The notes beneath the pieces were generated by a model, which had not been told where the DNA came from, ran no database searches, and worked only from the letters and a program-made list of their open reading frames with translations. Of a stretch of DNA of 64,000 nucleotides, positions 1 to 12,500 are shown piece after piece (the first letter of the stretch is position 1; each line of letters begins with the position of its first letter). Source of the DNA: Zygaena filipendulae (Eukaryota; Arthropoda; Insecta; Lepidoptera; Zygaenidae); assembly GCA_907165275.2 (NCBI GenBank), contig OU015673.1, positions 1,689,001 through 1,753,000 of the forward strand. The letters run 5' to 3'. The translations under genes and the position numbers were made by a program.

Positions 1-21
1 GGTACCGTCCTACCCTACAAT

Positions 22-335
22 AAGGATGTTGACGACTTTTAAAAATCAAAATTCTAATTAGTCAATCGGTTAGAAAATTCAAGACCATCGGACACGTATT
101 TTTTTATTTTCCAAATAAATGAAAATACACAGAGATAAAGCGCATTTAAGTTTAGGGTTCATGACGTCACTTACCACTACAAGCCGCCATCCAAACTGCA
201 ACGGTTAGTGACGTCACGCGAAATTTCAACTCAATGTATCGCCGTTTTTTTTTCGATTACGCAAAAAAAAAAAACGTGTCCAATATTTTTTATTAATCTA
301 CAAGACGGACAAAAAATATAAATTAGTCAAATCCT
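22..335 (-). repeat. TGACGTCA element copy 1
   Basis: Family of about 330 bp: ends resemble inverted (A)ATGGG(G/C)ATGTTGAC, and the centre has an inverted pair GTGACGTCACTAACC...GGTTAGTGACGTCAC. I call plus the orientation with TTAGTCCGTCTTGTAG first. This copy is near full length. Confidence 0.8.
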
Positions 336-530
336 TACTAATATTATAAACGCGAAAGTTTGTAAGAATGTATGGATGGATGGATATTTGTTACTCTTTC
401 ACGCAAAAACTACTGGATGGTTTTAACTTTAAAATAACACAGTTTATACATCAGACTAACACATAGGGTACTTTGTATCCCGGAATTCCCGCGGGAACTC
501 TGAAATTAACGCGGGCGACCTAGCTCCCTG
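336..530 (+). repeat. Lepidopteran SINE-like element (TACTAATATTATAAACGCGAAAG type)
   Basis: Starts ACTAATATTATAAACGCGAAAG, then a short GGAT repeat, then GGTACTTTGTATCCCGGAATTCCCGCGGG...CTAGCT. Ends next to EDRF1 exon 10. Confidence 0.7.
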
Positions 531-550
531 TGCACACTCCCGCCACTCAC

Positions 551-3500
551 CGAGGTCGAACTCATCGGCGGCGACGTCGGCGGCCTCCTCGGCCAGGTCC
601 CGCTCGACCTCGCCCCGCAGCTCGGCCTCGCCCGGCCGGCCCGCGGCGTACTGCTGCTCGTAGCGCGGCAGCTCGGCGCGCCGCTTGGACATCTGGAAGT
701 AGTTGTCGCCGGCGCGGCCCAGCAGGCAGCTGGCGTCGACCACCTCGCTCCTGATCAGCATGCTCCCGAGCAGCTTCTGGCAGCGCGCCGCCAGCACGAT
801 GTGCCTCAGCGACAGCCCGTACTCGGCGTCCTTGTAGTCGAGCTCGGCCAGCGTCGCCATCACGAGGCATACCTGATGTATGCGACCGTTCATTTTTTTT
901 ACTCAAAACGGAACATTGGATTTGTTTAGGTTAATTAACAGGTAGTCAACTGAATAATAAAAAAAAACACACTATAGGTTTGGCTATGTTTATCAGAGGA
1001 AAAAAATTGCTTTAATATAGCTGGGGATGATTTTAAGTAGGCTTAGGCGTAGGTAGGATGACCGTAATAGGCTATTTGACCAATTTTTTTTTAGTCCGTC
1101 TTGTAGATAAATATTGGATACGTATTTTTTTTTACCTAATCAAAAAATAACGGCGATATCAAAAAAAAAAAAAAAAAAAAAAATTACTCACTGTGAGAAA
1201 ACTATACGTACTTCAAACACTGCTCAGAAAACATAAAACACTCTCGTATGATGTAAACATATTACATAAAAGAAGGAAAGATATTGTTGATAAGTGTCTT
1301 GTTAAAACTGCATTTGCTGGTGGTAACTATAGAAGTCGGTCAGTTACCCTTTACAACAAAATAAATAGAATCCTAGACATCTACCCCCTTCAAGCCCATG
1401 AATTAAAAAAACGAGTGGCTGAATGGTTATATAGGTTATATAGGGAATAAATTAAAATACACAGAGATAAAGCGCATTAAAGTTTAGGGGGGGGGGGGGG
1501 GGGGGGGTCGTGACGTCACTAACCGCTAAAACCACCATACAAACTGTCAGAATAGTGACGTCACGCGAAATTTCAACTCAACGTATCGCCGTTATTTTTT
1601 GATTACGTAAAAAAAGAAAAAATACGTGTCCAATATTTTTTAATAATCTACAATAATGTTAAGGATTCAAATTGTTGTATTTATTTATTTATTTATTTAT
1701 TTATTAATTCAGACACAAAACAAGTTACAGTCAATATTTGATACTTAGTTATACAATCGTTTTTTAAAGCTCTAGGCTGCAACTCAAGACTCATGTCCAC
1801 AGCGATTTTGAAGTGTACAAATGAGATACTAAGCTAAAATTAGGAACTATAGCAACTGTAATTGCTACAATTCCCAACTTCAGCCAATTAAAACTAGATT
1901 AAAATATGGGTTAAGACAATATAAAAAAAAGGAAGTACTTTAAACATTAATAAGAAAAAAAAACCAAGAAATTTATAAATTTATACACTAGATGGAGAAC
2001 ATGCCTTGAGACCCTTGTATTGTAGGTAAAATATTTCTTATTATTATTTAGTGTAAATTTGTATCTGTTTTTTCTCCATTTAAATAAATAAATAAATACA
2101 AGACGGACTAAAAATAACAAATTAGTCAACATGCCCATTATGCGTCCCACAGTTCGTTTCGGGGACACCGGGACTCGTAACTCTAAAAACGGACAGTCCC
2201 CGTTCAAACCGTCACGTCAGGCATACCTTCTCGTACAGCAGCGTCTTCAGGTGCAGCTTCCACGCGTAGTTGTCGTCTATGGGCTCCCTGAGTTTGGTGA
2301 ACCGCTTCATCTTCTGGCGTATGAGGATCGCGTTGCTGTCTCTGTGGGGAGCGGCGTTGCTGTCTCCCGCTCTCTCTTTGCTATTATCGTTGCGTATCAA
2401 CGAATCGTCTGTTTTCTTATCCTCTTGTTTCGCCTTCGGTTGTTTATCCGCGGGTTTTTTGTCTCGTTTCTTCCCCCTGCTCCTGGACTTGTGCTCTTTC
2501 GTGTCCTGTCTCTTTTTGTCGTCTGTCTTGCCGTCGCTTTTCGCTATGGGCTCGTAGTTCATCTTGATCGGTTCGTTAGGGTTGGCCATTTTGGGGTGCA
2601 GCTCCTCTTTTATGATCTGCTGTTTCAATCTCTCGCGTTCCTCTTCCTACAAAGGGAGAAATGTTATCAGGGCCCTTATTCACTATGACCAACAACATAT
2701 TGTCTTGCCCATAACGCAAGTCCCAAAAACGCATTTTCAAACGTTCTAGATGCCAAAACATTACAAATTATTATTCTTTATGCCATAACAAACATTGTAA
2801 ATGTATTTTTTTGCAGTAAAACTTCTGTGATTACGAGGGAAAGACAGTTTTCGCGGCGTCTCATCGTATCGCGGTGTGTTATGGTCATAGTGAATAAGGG
2901 TCCAGATATAATAACAATTCCCCATCACAATACGAAATCTTAACTAATATTAAAAATGTGAATGTGACTATATTTTGTTTTTATGAAATTTCGCATACAC
3001 GTAGTCAGGTGCAGAGAAAAGGACGAACATACTTAGGTAGGTAGGTAGGTACTTTTTAACGTGGAATTTCCACGGTATCTCCGAAATTTTTCCCGGGTGT
3101 AGCCGCGGGGAGCAGCTAGTCTAACTAAATAAACAAAGGCAGCGCCGCCGTGCCCACCCGCGAGCCCCTCAGCGCCACGTGCCGCAGCGCTCGCAGCCCG
3201 CGCAGCGCGTGCCGCAGCGCCGCCGCGCAGCGCCGCTCGGGCTGCGTCGTCATCTTGCTGCGCTCGCGCCGCTTCCTCTGGTACTCCTGCGGTTGCGGAA
3301 CGAACGCTCAAGTGTCAAACCGCCGCACTCAGAGTCGGCTTTAATGATTACTTAGTTAAATATAGATTTTTAAAACAAAACTGCCGCAATCAGACGAGTT
3401 TAATAAATTTATGTTAGTTGGCATTTAACTAATTAAGTTACATCTCATTAAAAGCCAATTAACATTAATTTACTGAACGTCTCTGATTGCGGCAGTTTTG

Positions 3501-6500
3501 TTTTAAAAATTTATACTTAACTAACTAATCGTTAAAGTCGACTCTGAGTGCGGCCGTTAGACGGAAACAATTTTCTTTTTTTCGTTTATTTATCCTACTG
3601 ACGCGACTAACTAAACGCGAAAATTTGTAAGTGTATGGATGGATGGATGGATGTTTATTACTCTTTCACGCAAAAACTACTGGATGGATTTAAATGAAAC
3701 TTTAGAATAATATAGCTTATACATCAGATTAACACATAGGGTACTTTTTATCCCGGAATTCCCGCGGGAACTCTGAAAATAACGCGGGTGAAACCGCGGG
3801 ACACAGCTAGTCTTCTATACTAATATTATAAAGAGCAAAAGTTTGTGAGTTTGTGATGTTGTAAGGAGTAATCTCTGGATCTACTGAACCGATTTTATTT
3901 CTTTCACTTCACTTATAGGAAGCTACAATGATCCTGAGTGTCATAGGGTATTTTTTAACCCGGAATTTCTGCGGGAACTCCGAAGTTAGTGAGGTTGTAA
4001 TCTATGGATCTACTGAACCGATTTTGAAAATTCTTTCACTTATAGATAGGAAGCTAAAATAATCCTGAGTAACATAAGGTACTTTTTGTCCCAGAATTCC
4101 AGCGGGAACTCTGAAATAACCGCGGGTGAAACCGCGGGTGTCAGCTAGTCCTAAACTGAAAACTAGAAAGTAGTTTGCTCAGAACCAACTAGCGAATCGA
4201 TCGCACTATGTTTTAATATATAGGTTATATTTTTTCATTTTAACTAGCCCATGTCTAATATCTACAACGTGTTAATGAATTAACTGAAAACCTGATACAC
4301 CCTATTTAAAAAAATAAACAATAATATGATTAAAATATATTTTATGTCGAAAAAATGTATACTTTAAAAGTTATTCAACATTAGTTTAGAGGTGACCTAT
4401 CTACGAAATTCCAAGAGCTACGCTCGCGCTACCGGTTCGATTTTTTTTTCTGCGGGCGGCGTACGCGCCAAATATTGTATTATAAATAATTTAGACATGG
4501 GCTAGTAAAAATGAAAAAATATAACCTATATTAAAACATAGTGCGATCGAGTCGCTAGTCGATTCTGAGCAAACTACTTTCTAGTTTTCAGTTAATTCAT
4601 TAACACGTTGTATATAATAAAAATGAATCGCCAAATGTGTTGGTAAGCGCATAACTTACAAACGACTGCATCAAATTGGAAAATTGTTTTTTTTTTGTGT
4701 TCTTTATTGTCAGGACAAGGTTTATATTAAATAAGTTTGGAGTTCCTGCGGGAATTCCGAAACTCACGCGGGTGAATCTCCGAAACGGTTGGACCGATAT
4801 TGACGGGACTTTCACTGTTAATTAGCTGTTGTTATAAGGAGTACATTAGACTGCATTGGAGTTCCTGCGGGAATCCCGAAACTCGCGCGGGTGAAACCGC
4901 GGGGCACAGCTAGTTTATAATACAATAATAGGCGCGTTCGCCGCCCGCAGCAAAAAAATTGACATAAAATATTAAATGGGGTGTTTTTCAGGTTTTCAGT
5001 TATCCATTAACACGTATAAAAAATCACGGGGGACAGCTAGTAAACAAATAAGATGAATGAATACGATCGTATAGTGGGCGTGTAGTGGGCGTATAGTGGG
5101 CGTGTAGTGGGCGTATAGTGGGCGTGTAGTGGGCGTATAGTGGGCGTGTAGTGGGCGACTCACCACCTTCCCCCGGTCCCTCGCCCCGATGTTGCTGAGC
5201 GCGAGCCCCCGGAACTGCATCACGATGGACTTGCTCTCGTCCTTCTTAGCTCCCTCCGCCTCCGCCTCCGTCGAGGGCTCCGCTCGGTTGCCCTCTGCGC
5301 ATGGGATGTCCTCTTCTTCTTCAGAGTCCGAACTCTCTTCTGCGGACCGATTTAGATATATATATTAGCTTTTCCCCACGGTTTCACACTAAACAAACTG
5401 CACTTACTGCACACAAGAAATTTCAACACTGGTTGTGCTTCTTTTTGTTATTGCATATTAAGGGGCTCCCCCACGCCAATAACCTTGGGCGCGCGAGCTT
5501 TCTTTCGTCCCACCCTACCTGACTCACCTCTGTGTAATTACGACATTTGAGTTATAAAAGCGCCATCTTTTAAAAGTATTACTATTACTAATTATAATGC
5601 TTAGAACGACATCTAACAGATTTTCCTCGTACTACAATAAACTGCGGTGCAAGCGATAGCGGGAGGTTGTGTTGCGCACGTCATTTCAGATTAGACAAGC
5701 TCTACCATTATAGACCCGGAGTCCAGGCACAAATTTTATCACACAATATCATCACAATATTAAATAAAACTATGTAAATTTACTAGAAAAATTTATTCAT
5801 ACAATTTGTTTATTGTAACAATCACAGTAAGTAACAGTAAAATGACTGTATTTTTAAATAAATAAAAAATGTAAAATACCTAGCCCGGAAGATTGCTTTT
5901 AAACAATAAGGTAACCAGTTGTTCTTTATTTAACCGACTTCAAAAAAGGAGGTTCTCTGTTTGACTTGTATGACTGTATTTATGTTTTTCCATGATAATC
6001 TTGCTTTTGACTGAACCGATTTTGATGCGATTTTCGGAAAAATATTTATTACACTTAAGAGCAGGTTTTGTAAAAGGTTATGAGTTTGAACCGTACATTT
6101 TACATTTACATTGTACATTGAACATGTTTGTCCGCGATTATCATGCATCTGCCTGAACTGATTTTGATGCAGTTTTCAGAAAAGTACAGTTTTTACATTA
6201 GGAGCAAGTTTTATTATTAACCGACTTCAAAAAAGGAGGAGGTTCACAATTTGTATGTTTGTATATTCATTTATTTATTTTAGAAGTGTATGTACATGTA
6301 AAATCGATTGATAAACTACACCGATTTTGATGATTCTTTTTTTATTTGAAAGCTTATAGTTTCCCATTGGTCCCATATCAAGATCATCAGGATCTGAGTT
6401 CCACATCAGGGAGAAACCCTACTGCTCGGCATAAGTAGAACGCTTAGATTAATACTGTTTCCATATTATGTATCTATACCTTGATCAAATTCGATTACCG

Positions 6501-9500
6501 GTAACAAAGTGACAAAATGGAGAAAACAAGAAACAGATGAAAACAAGGAAACAGGTTAGCTAACTAGGTTACAGTTAGGTTAACTAAATAAGTTTAGTTA
6601 GTTTATCTACTGCACCCATACTGCACCACAAGCTCCTAGACTATATTTTTTTCGCATGGTGCTGTGGTGCAATGCAATGTGCAAAGTGTAAATACACGAT
6701 CACACAACCGGCCGGCCGGCGCGCGCGGCGATCTGAATGAAGCCATCATAATATGTAGTGTAATGTACTCCCTGTACATAGGTACCTAGGTGAAACTCAC
6801 TTTGAACTTGTTGAAGGATCGAATTTTTTATTTTTTCCTAGATTTGGGACGTTCTCATCTTGTTCTTCTGCAGCGAGTTTCCTTTTTTTCCTAAAAAGAT
6901 AAAAAAAGTTTATATTTAGGTATACCTACAAATAACAATAAAGTAATAATAAAATAACTTTTAAAAAATAAAAGAAAAAAATAGTAACTAAACAAATTAT
7001 ACTAAAATAAAAAAAAAGCAAAAAACTTGCGACCAGGCAGAGATTCGAACCCGCAACTTTTTGGATTGTGAAAATCAGTCATGGACATGGAAGTGAACTA
7101 GGTAAGTACCTAAGAACCTGTGGTTACTCTATTTCTGAAAACATTTGTGTATTTATTTACTTAGCTAGATGATACTCACGGGCACAGGTCCACTTCAGGT
7201 ACATTTTCTTTATTACAGTCAGTTTCGAGCAATATTTGTCTATTTCTGAAAATGAACAATGTATTGTAGTTAGGTGGGAACAATACGATTACGTAACAGT
7301 TCTACCTACTTTACTTATTTGCTCATCACACTACTATAAATAGGTACATTACCTATTTCATTTTTTTAATCATGTTTCATGTCAACAAACCATAATCAGA
7401 CACAAAGTAGGTAGGTGCAAACAAACATTTTATAACTTATATTATATATATGTATACGTAGATAGGTACTTACTTTAATATTTTATTCATGTTTTTAGCG
7501 TTTCTATTCTCCAATTCCGTCTTTTTTTTTTTCTTGTTCCGATTATTTCCCATTTCACTGCACTTTTAATTTCTTAGGTGATAAGTCGGTGTAAGAGACG
7601 ACAAGCGACGCGGGTTCCCCTTTCGAATGCCGGAGCGCGACTGAATTCAAGCGGTGAACGCGGTGAACTCGCAATATATCAGAATTTAATTTCTAACAAA
7701 AAACAAAAAAACATAATTTTCAATTGAGATCACATAGTACACGTATTGTATTACGTTGAGTTTCTATACAAAGTTTAATTAGTATGGATAAATGATTCAT
7801 TGACTTCTGCGGTTTATTTGTATAAATCAGAGGGAAGTTTGTGATTTTTTTCTATCGAGAAAATTTTTAGTAATCGTGTTTTAACATCACATAGGACTTA
7901 GTGTATATCCTTAACTTTACTATATATTTTTTTCAATATTATTGATTGAATACTTTTATTGATATACAGGTTCAAAAGTGAGAGGTGGGGCAGTTCTAGC
8001 CTCCTATAGGCCCTTAACGGTTGTCGTAACGAATAAAGTTTATTTCATTTCATTTCATTCATTTACATACACCATGTGTGACATGACAGATTCATGACTT
8101 GGTTGCCCGTGCCACAGATAATATAATACTATCCCGTGCAGTGTCCAGTTTAAGAATTAGAATAAAATCACCAGATATTTTTGTTTACACAGAGTGAGTT
8201 TTGGATTCAGCAATAGGTCAAGTCTGAATCTGGACTTTTCCTTCCTTGACAACACTCTTTTGGGAACGGGTTATAATGGAACCGACAATAATTAAATCTA
8301 ATATATATAAATCACGTGTCACGTTGTTTGTCCGCGATGGACTCCGAAACTACTGAACGGATTTTGATAAAATATTGTAACCATTCATAATATGGGCGAA
8401 CTTAAAAGATAGGATAGTTTTTATCCCGGAATTCCCTCGGGAACTGAAGGACATAGAGTACTTTTTTCCCGCAACCTCCGCGGGAACTCCGAAATTACCG
8501 CGGATGAAATCGCGGGGGACAGCTAGTATTAATTTATAAATCAGGCAGGCAGTTGAAGCAACTGATAGGTGCCTGTATCCAGTTATTCATTATTTTTCTG
8601 TTATGTTCTGTTTTTAAAGTTGTTAATGTTAGGTTAGGACTACTTCTTCATAATATCAATCTAATATCATGATAATTATCATTTCATAAGCTGTATGTTG
8701 CCTCACCTTGAAAATTGGGACTCGCCGGATCAGTGGTGACCGGTACGTACAAATCCGCGAGCATGTAGCACGAGGACGCCACGATGTGCGGGTACTTCTC
8801 CACTTTGAGCAGCTGCAGCGCGTGCTCCAGCAGCTGCTCCACGTGCCGCGAGCGGTCCGTCAGCCGCATGTTCCTCGCCACCCGGTACAGCAGCATGGCC
8901 ACCGGCGTCGTGAACGGGTTGTCCAGGCTGTCCGGGCACAGCGGGGTCAGGTCGTACAGCTTCACCACGTCGTCCATGGGCCCCTTGAACAGCCAGTACG
9001 TGTGGCCCGCCTTCGTGACGTTCGCTTTCAGAAACGACAGCATATTCTGGGCGACGTTGTTGATCACTTTCGGCGAGAACTTGGAGCCGCTGAGCTTGGG
9101 CAGGTCCTCGGTCTTCATTTGCTCGTATTTCTTGACGATGCCGTCGAGGTGGTAGCACATGAGCACCTCGGGCACGTTGCACATGAGGTTGTCGAGCCAG
9201 TAGTCGATGCCGGTGAGCACGTTGATCGGTTCCCGGACGTCGCGCAGCCGCAGACTGACGCAGGGCCGGTCCATGTCGCCGAAGATCGGCAGGTCGCTGC
9301 CGATGAGCATGTGAATGTTCTCGAAAGTCCACAGCACGTTCCGGTTGTAGCTGTGCTCGTACGGCGGTTCCTCCTCGATGATCTCCGGTTCAGGGAGAAA
9401 CGGACCTGTAATGAAATTGGTTTTATATGGGAAGTTAATGCATTTCACGCTGCTTTCTGTCGCCGATCATTCTTTCATAATTCATTATATGCAATATGGA

Positions 9501-12500
9501 TGATAACTAACACATCAACGCTCTTCTGCCACCATCTCAGACTACCTAAACTACCTGTGACATACATACTGAAAGTTATGTTAGTTTATATTATTAATAT
9601 TATTAAAGAAAAGACTTGATTTTTTGTTTGTCAATTGATATGATTTAACTTAAAAACTACTGGATCAATTTCAAAAACTCTTTCACCATTAGAATCCTAT
9701 ATTATTCTTATTTTAGGCTTTATTGTAATTCGAAATAAACTACTAAATTAAATAGCTAAATTTTTTATTAGTCCGTCTTGTAGATTATTAAAAAATATTG
9801 GACACGTAATTTTTCTTTTTTTACATAAACAAAAAAAAATATTTGAAAAGCATTGTATTCATTGTTGGAGAACCTAATAAATAACGGCGATGCATTGAGT
9901 TGAATGAAATTTCACGTGATGTCACTAACCGGTGCAGTTCTAGGCGGCTTATAGCGGTTCGTGACGTCACGAAACTGCGCTTTATCTCTGTATATTTTCA
10001 TTTATTTGAAACAGCAAAAAAATGGGTGTCTATTGTTTTTATTTTTTATTTTCTAACTGACGGACTAATTAGAATTTTGATTTTCAAAAGTCGTCAACAT
10101 GTTATTACTAGGTGAGTTGGGCACAGGCCATAGCTGGAGCCCTACCTGGCAGAGGCGCGATGGGCAGGTGCGGGCGCCGCTGCGGCAGCGCCGCCACGCT
10201 GTGCGACAGGAAGTGCCGCTGCAACGCGGGCGGCGGTCGCGCGGGCAGCATGCGCGAGATGCCCTCCTGCCGCAAGCGAACACAAACATCAAAGTCAAAT
10301 AGCTGTATTCGTGATGCCTTCCTGCCTGACAAGTGACATACGGCCACACTCATCCCTACTTATATTATAAATGCGAAAGTAACTGTCTGTCTGTTACGCT
10401 TTCACGCCTTAACGCCTCAACGATATCGATAACGATCATCGTGAAATTTTGCATACACGTTGTCAGGGGCACAGAGAAGGATATAGGGTACTCTTTATCC
10501 CGGAATCCCCGCGGGAAGTCCGAAATTAACGCCAGTGAAATTATTATTATTATTCATTTATTGATCTTAAATTTAGGTTTCTTACAGTATAAATTTACAA
10601 AATAATAAATATTATAAAAAACCTAAAACTAGTGTGCTACCGGCAGCGGAGCAGGGCTCAAACTACCGGTGGTTAAGGTCATAATGGTTATTATTATTAT
10701 TTATTTATAGACTAGCAGCTTTCGCTGATGCGCCTATATCTACGCTTGTGTTATTCAGTTCATTGCTTTCTGTTCTCTCGTTGATTAATTATTATTTTAT
10801 GCTTTACTGTTCAAATGTCTGTCCAGTCTATTTTTGAATTGAAATGTCATGAAATTTTGCATACACATTGTCAGGGGAACAGAAAAGGAGTAGGGTAGGT
10901 ACTTTTACTTTTATCCCGGAATTCCTACGGGACAGGCTGTAGTGACTTAAATACAGACCAAATTGTTAATTTACCTGTAAGTTTTCCAAAATAAATAAAA
11001 TTAAATAAATTTCCGAAATTGTTTTGGGTAAAACAACGGGGGACAGCTAGTTTATTATGAAATTCTAAATTCTTACCTGATCAGCCATTGTCTTAGCTAT
11101 GTTTGTGCAAAAGAATTCCCTGAACCAGGACCATTCGGCTTTCATCATGTGCTCGTTAAAATTGAAATCATCCATCAATAGTGTACCGCCGATTTGATGC
11201 ACTATCATGCTTATCTGTAAGAATTCAAAGGTAGAAGCTAGAAAATCTAAAAGCAATAATAATTTTAGCATGTAGATGTAGAGTTAAAATTCAGCTGTAT
11301 TACAAATTTAGTTTCAGTTTCTTGTTCAGGGTCATAATGTCTTCCACTCACCATCACCAATCTCTTATGGCCCCAAGTTATGGGCCTTATATTCTTGCAA
11401 ATAAACAAATATGTTTTGCAGATACAAAACAGATTTCACTCACAATTTCTTTAGGTTGATATGGAGTTTTGAGAACTTTCTTTACAGTCTCCGAATCAGC
11501 TATCACATCCACCATGCCTATGCAATCAGGGAACATGTTGGCCATCCGGAAACTGAAACAGTTATATCGTTACGTCCACACAATTTATTTCTGACGTTTG
11601 AATATAGTTAATGAATGGTAGAACAGAAAGAAATAATGAACTAAAGCAACACAAGTGTAGATATAGGTGCATAACTATTAGTCTAGAAATAATAATAAAT
11701 AACAATAAAACTATTTATTGTAAACTATGTATATGTTGCTTACACGGATGAATATGCTATGGTATTCCCTACTAATATTATAAATGCGAAAGTAACTCTG
11801 TCTGTCTGTTACACTTTCACACCTTAACGACTCAATCAATCATCATGAAATTTTGCATTCACATTGTCAGGGGTACAGAGAGGGACATAGGGTACTTTTT
11901 ATCTTGGAATTCCCGCAGGAACTCCGAAATTAATGCGGGTGAAACTGCAAGGAACACCTAGTTTTCTCATAAAGTATTGCAATTTGCAACATAATATTGA
12001 CGATGATAAGCAATAACATGTTAACCCACAAAATTAAATTATTGATACAGGACACTTTATTGAGAGTTATAGAAAGTTTTTTAATTATGTGATACCAACA
12101 AAATGTTGAACATAAAAAAATGTTGACACATAATGGTGTTGTGGGTTAACACACTATTGCTTATCTGTGTCCATATAAAAAAGAAAGTTTTAAACTACCA
12201 AAACCCTAAATGGAAATTTTTGACTTTTTGGATTTTTTTTTATTAAATGCTGCAGAATTATCATATTAACCTGTTTTACATATTTTATTATAATTTTATT
12301 TTTTTACTAGGTATTTTGTCTTTAAAACATATATGATAGGGATTGAATATTACTGATTTTTATTTAGTAGATCCAGAAATCTCACCTTGAGAATCCCGAC
12401 CCTGTAGCCAGGATCTGCTTCAAGCCATAGGAGTCAATTGTAGCTCCCCATTTAGAGGGGGGCAGGTTCAAGTCTGTGTTGCATTGCAGCCGGGAGTATT

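Noticed and set aside
14..550. Further EDRF1 exon left of 551
   Set aside because: The interval is filled by a TGACGTCA element and a SINE-like element; no exon could be supported.
2131..2688. 185-aa plus-strand hydrophobic frame
   Set aside because: Antisense of lysine-rich EDRF1 exon 9, which turns into Phe/Leu/Val codons.
8708..9619. 303-aa plus-strand frame opposite EDRF1 exon 6
   Set aside because: The His/Arg/Gln-rich antisense frame has no family features; the minus frame matches EDRF1 closely.
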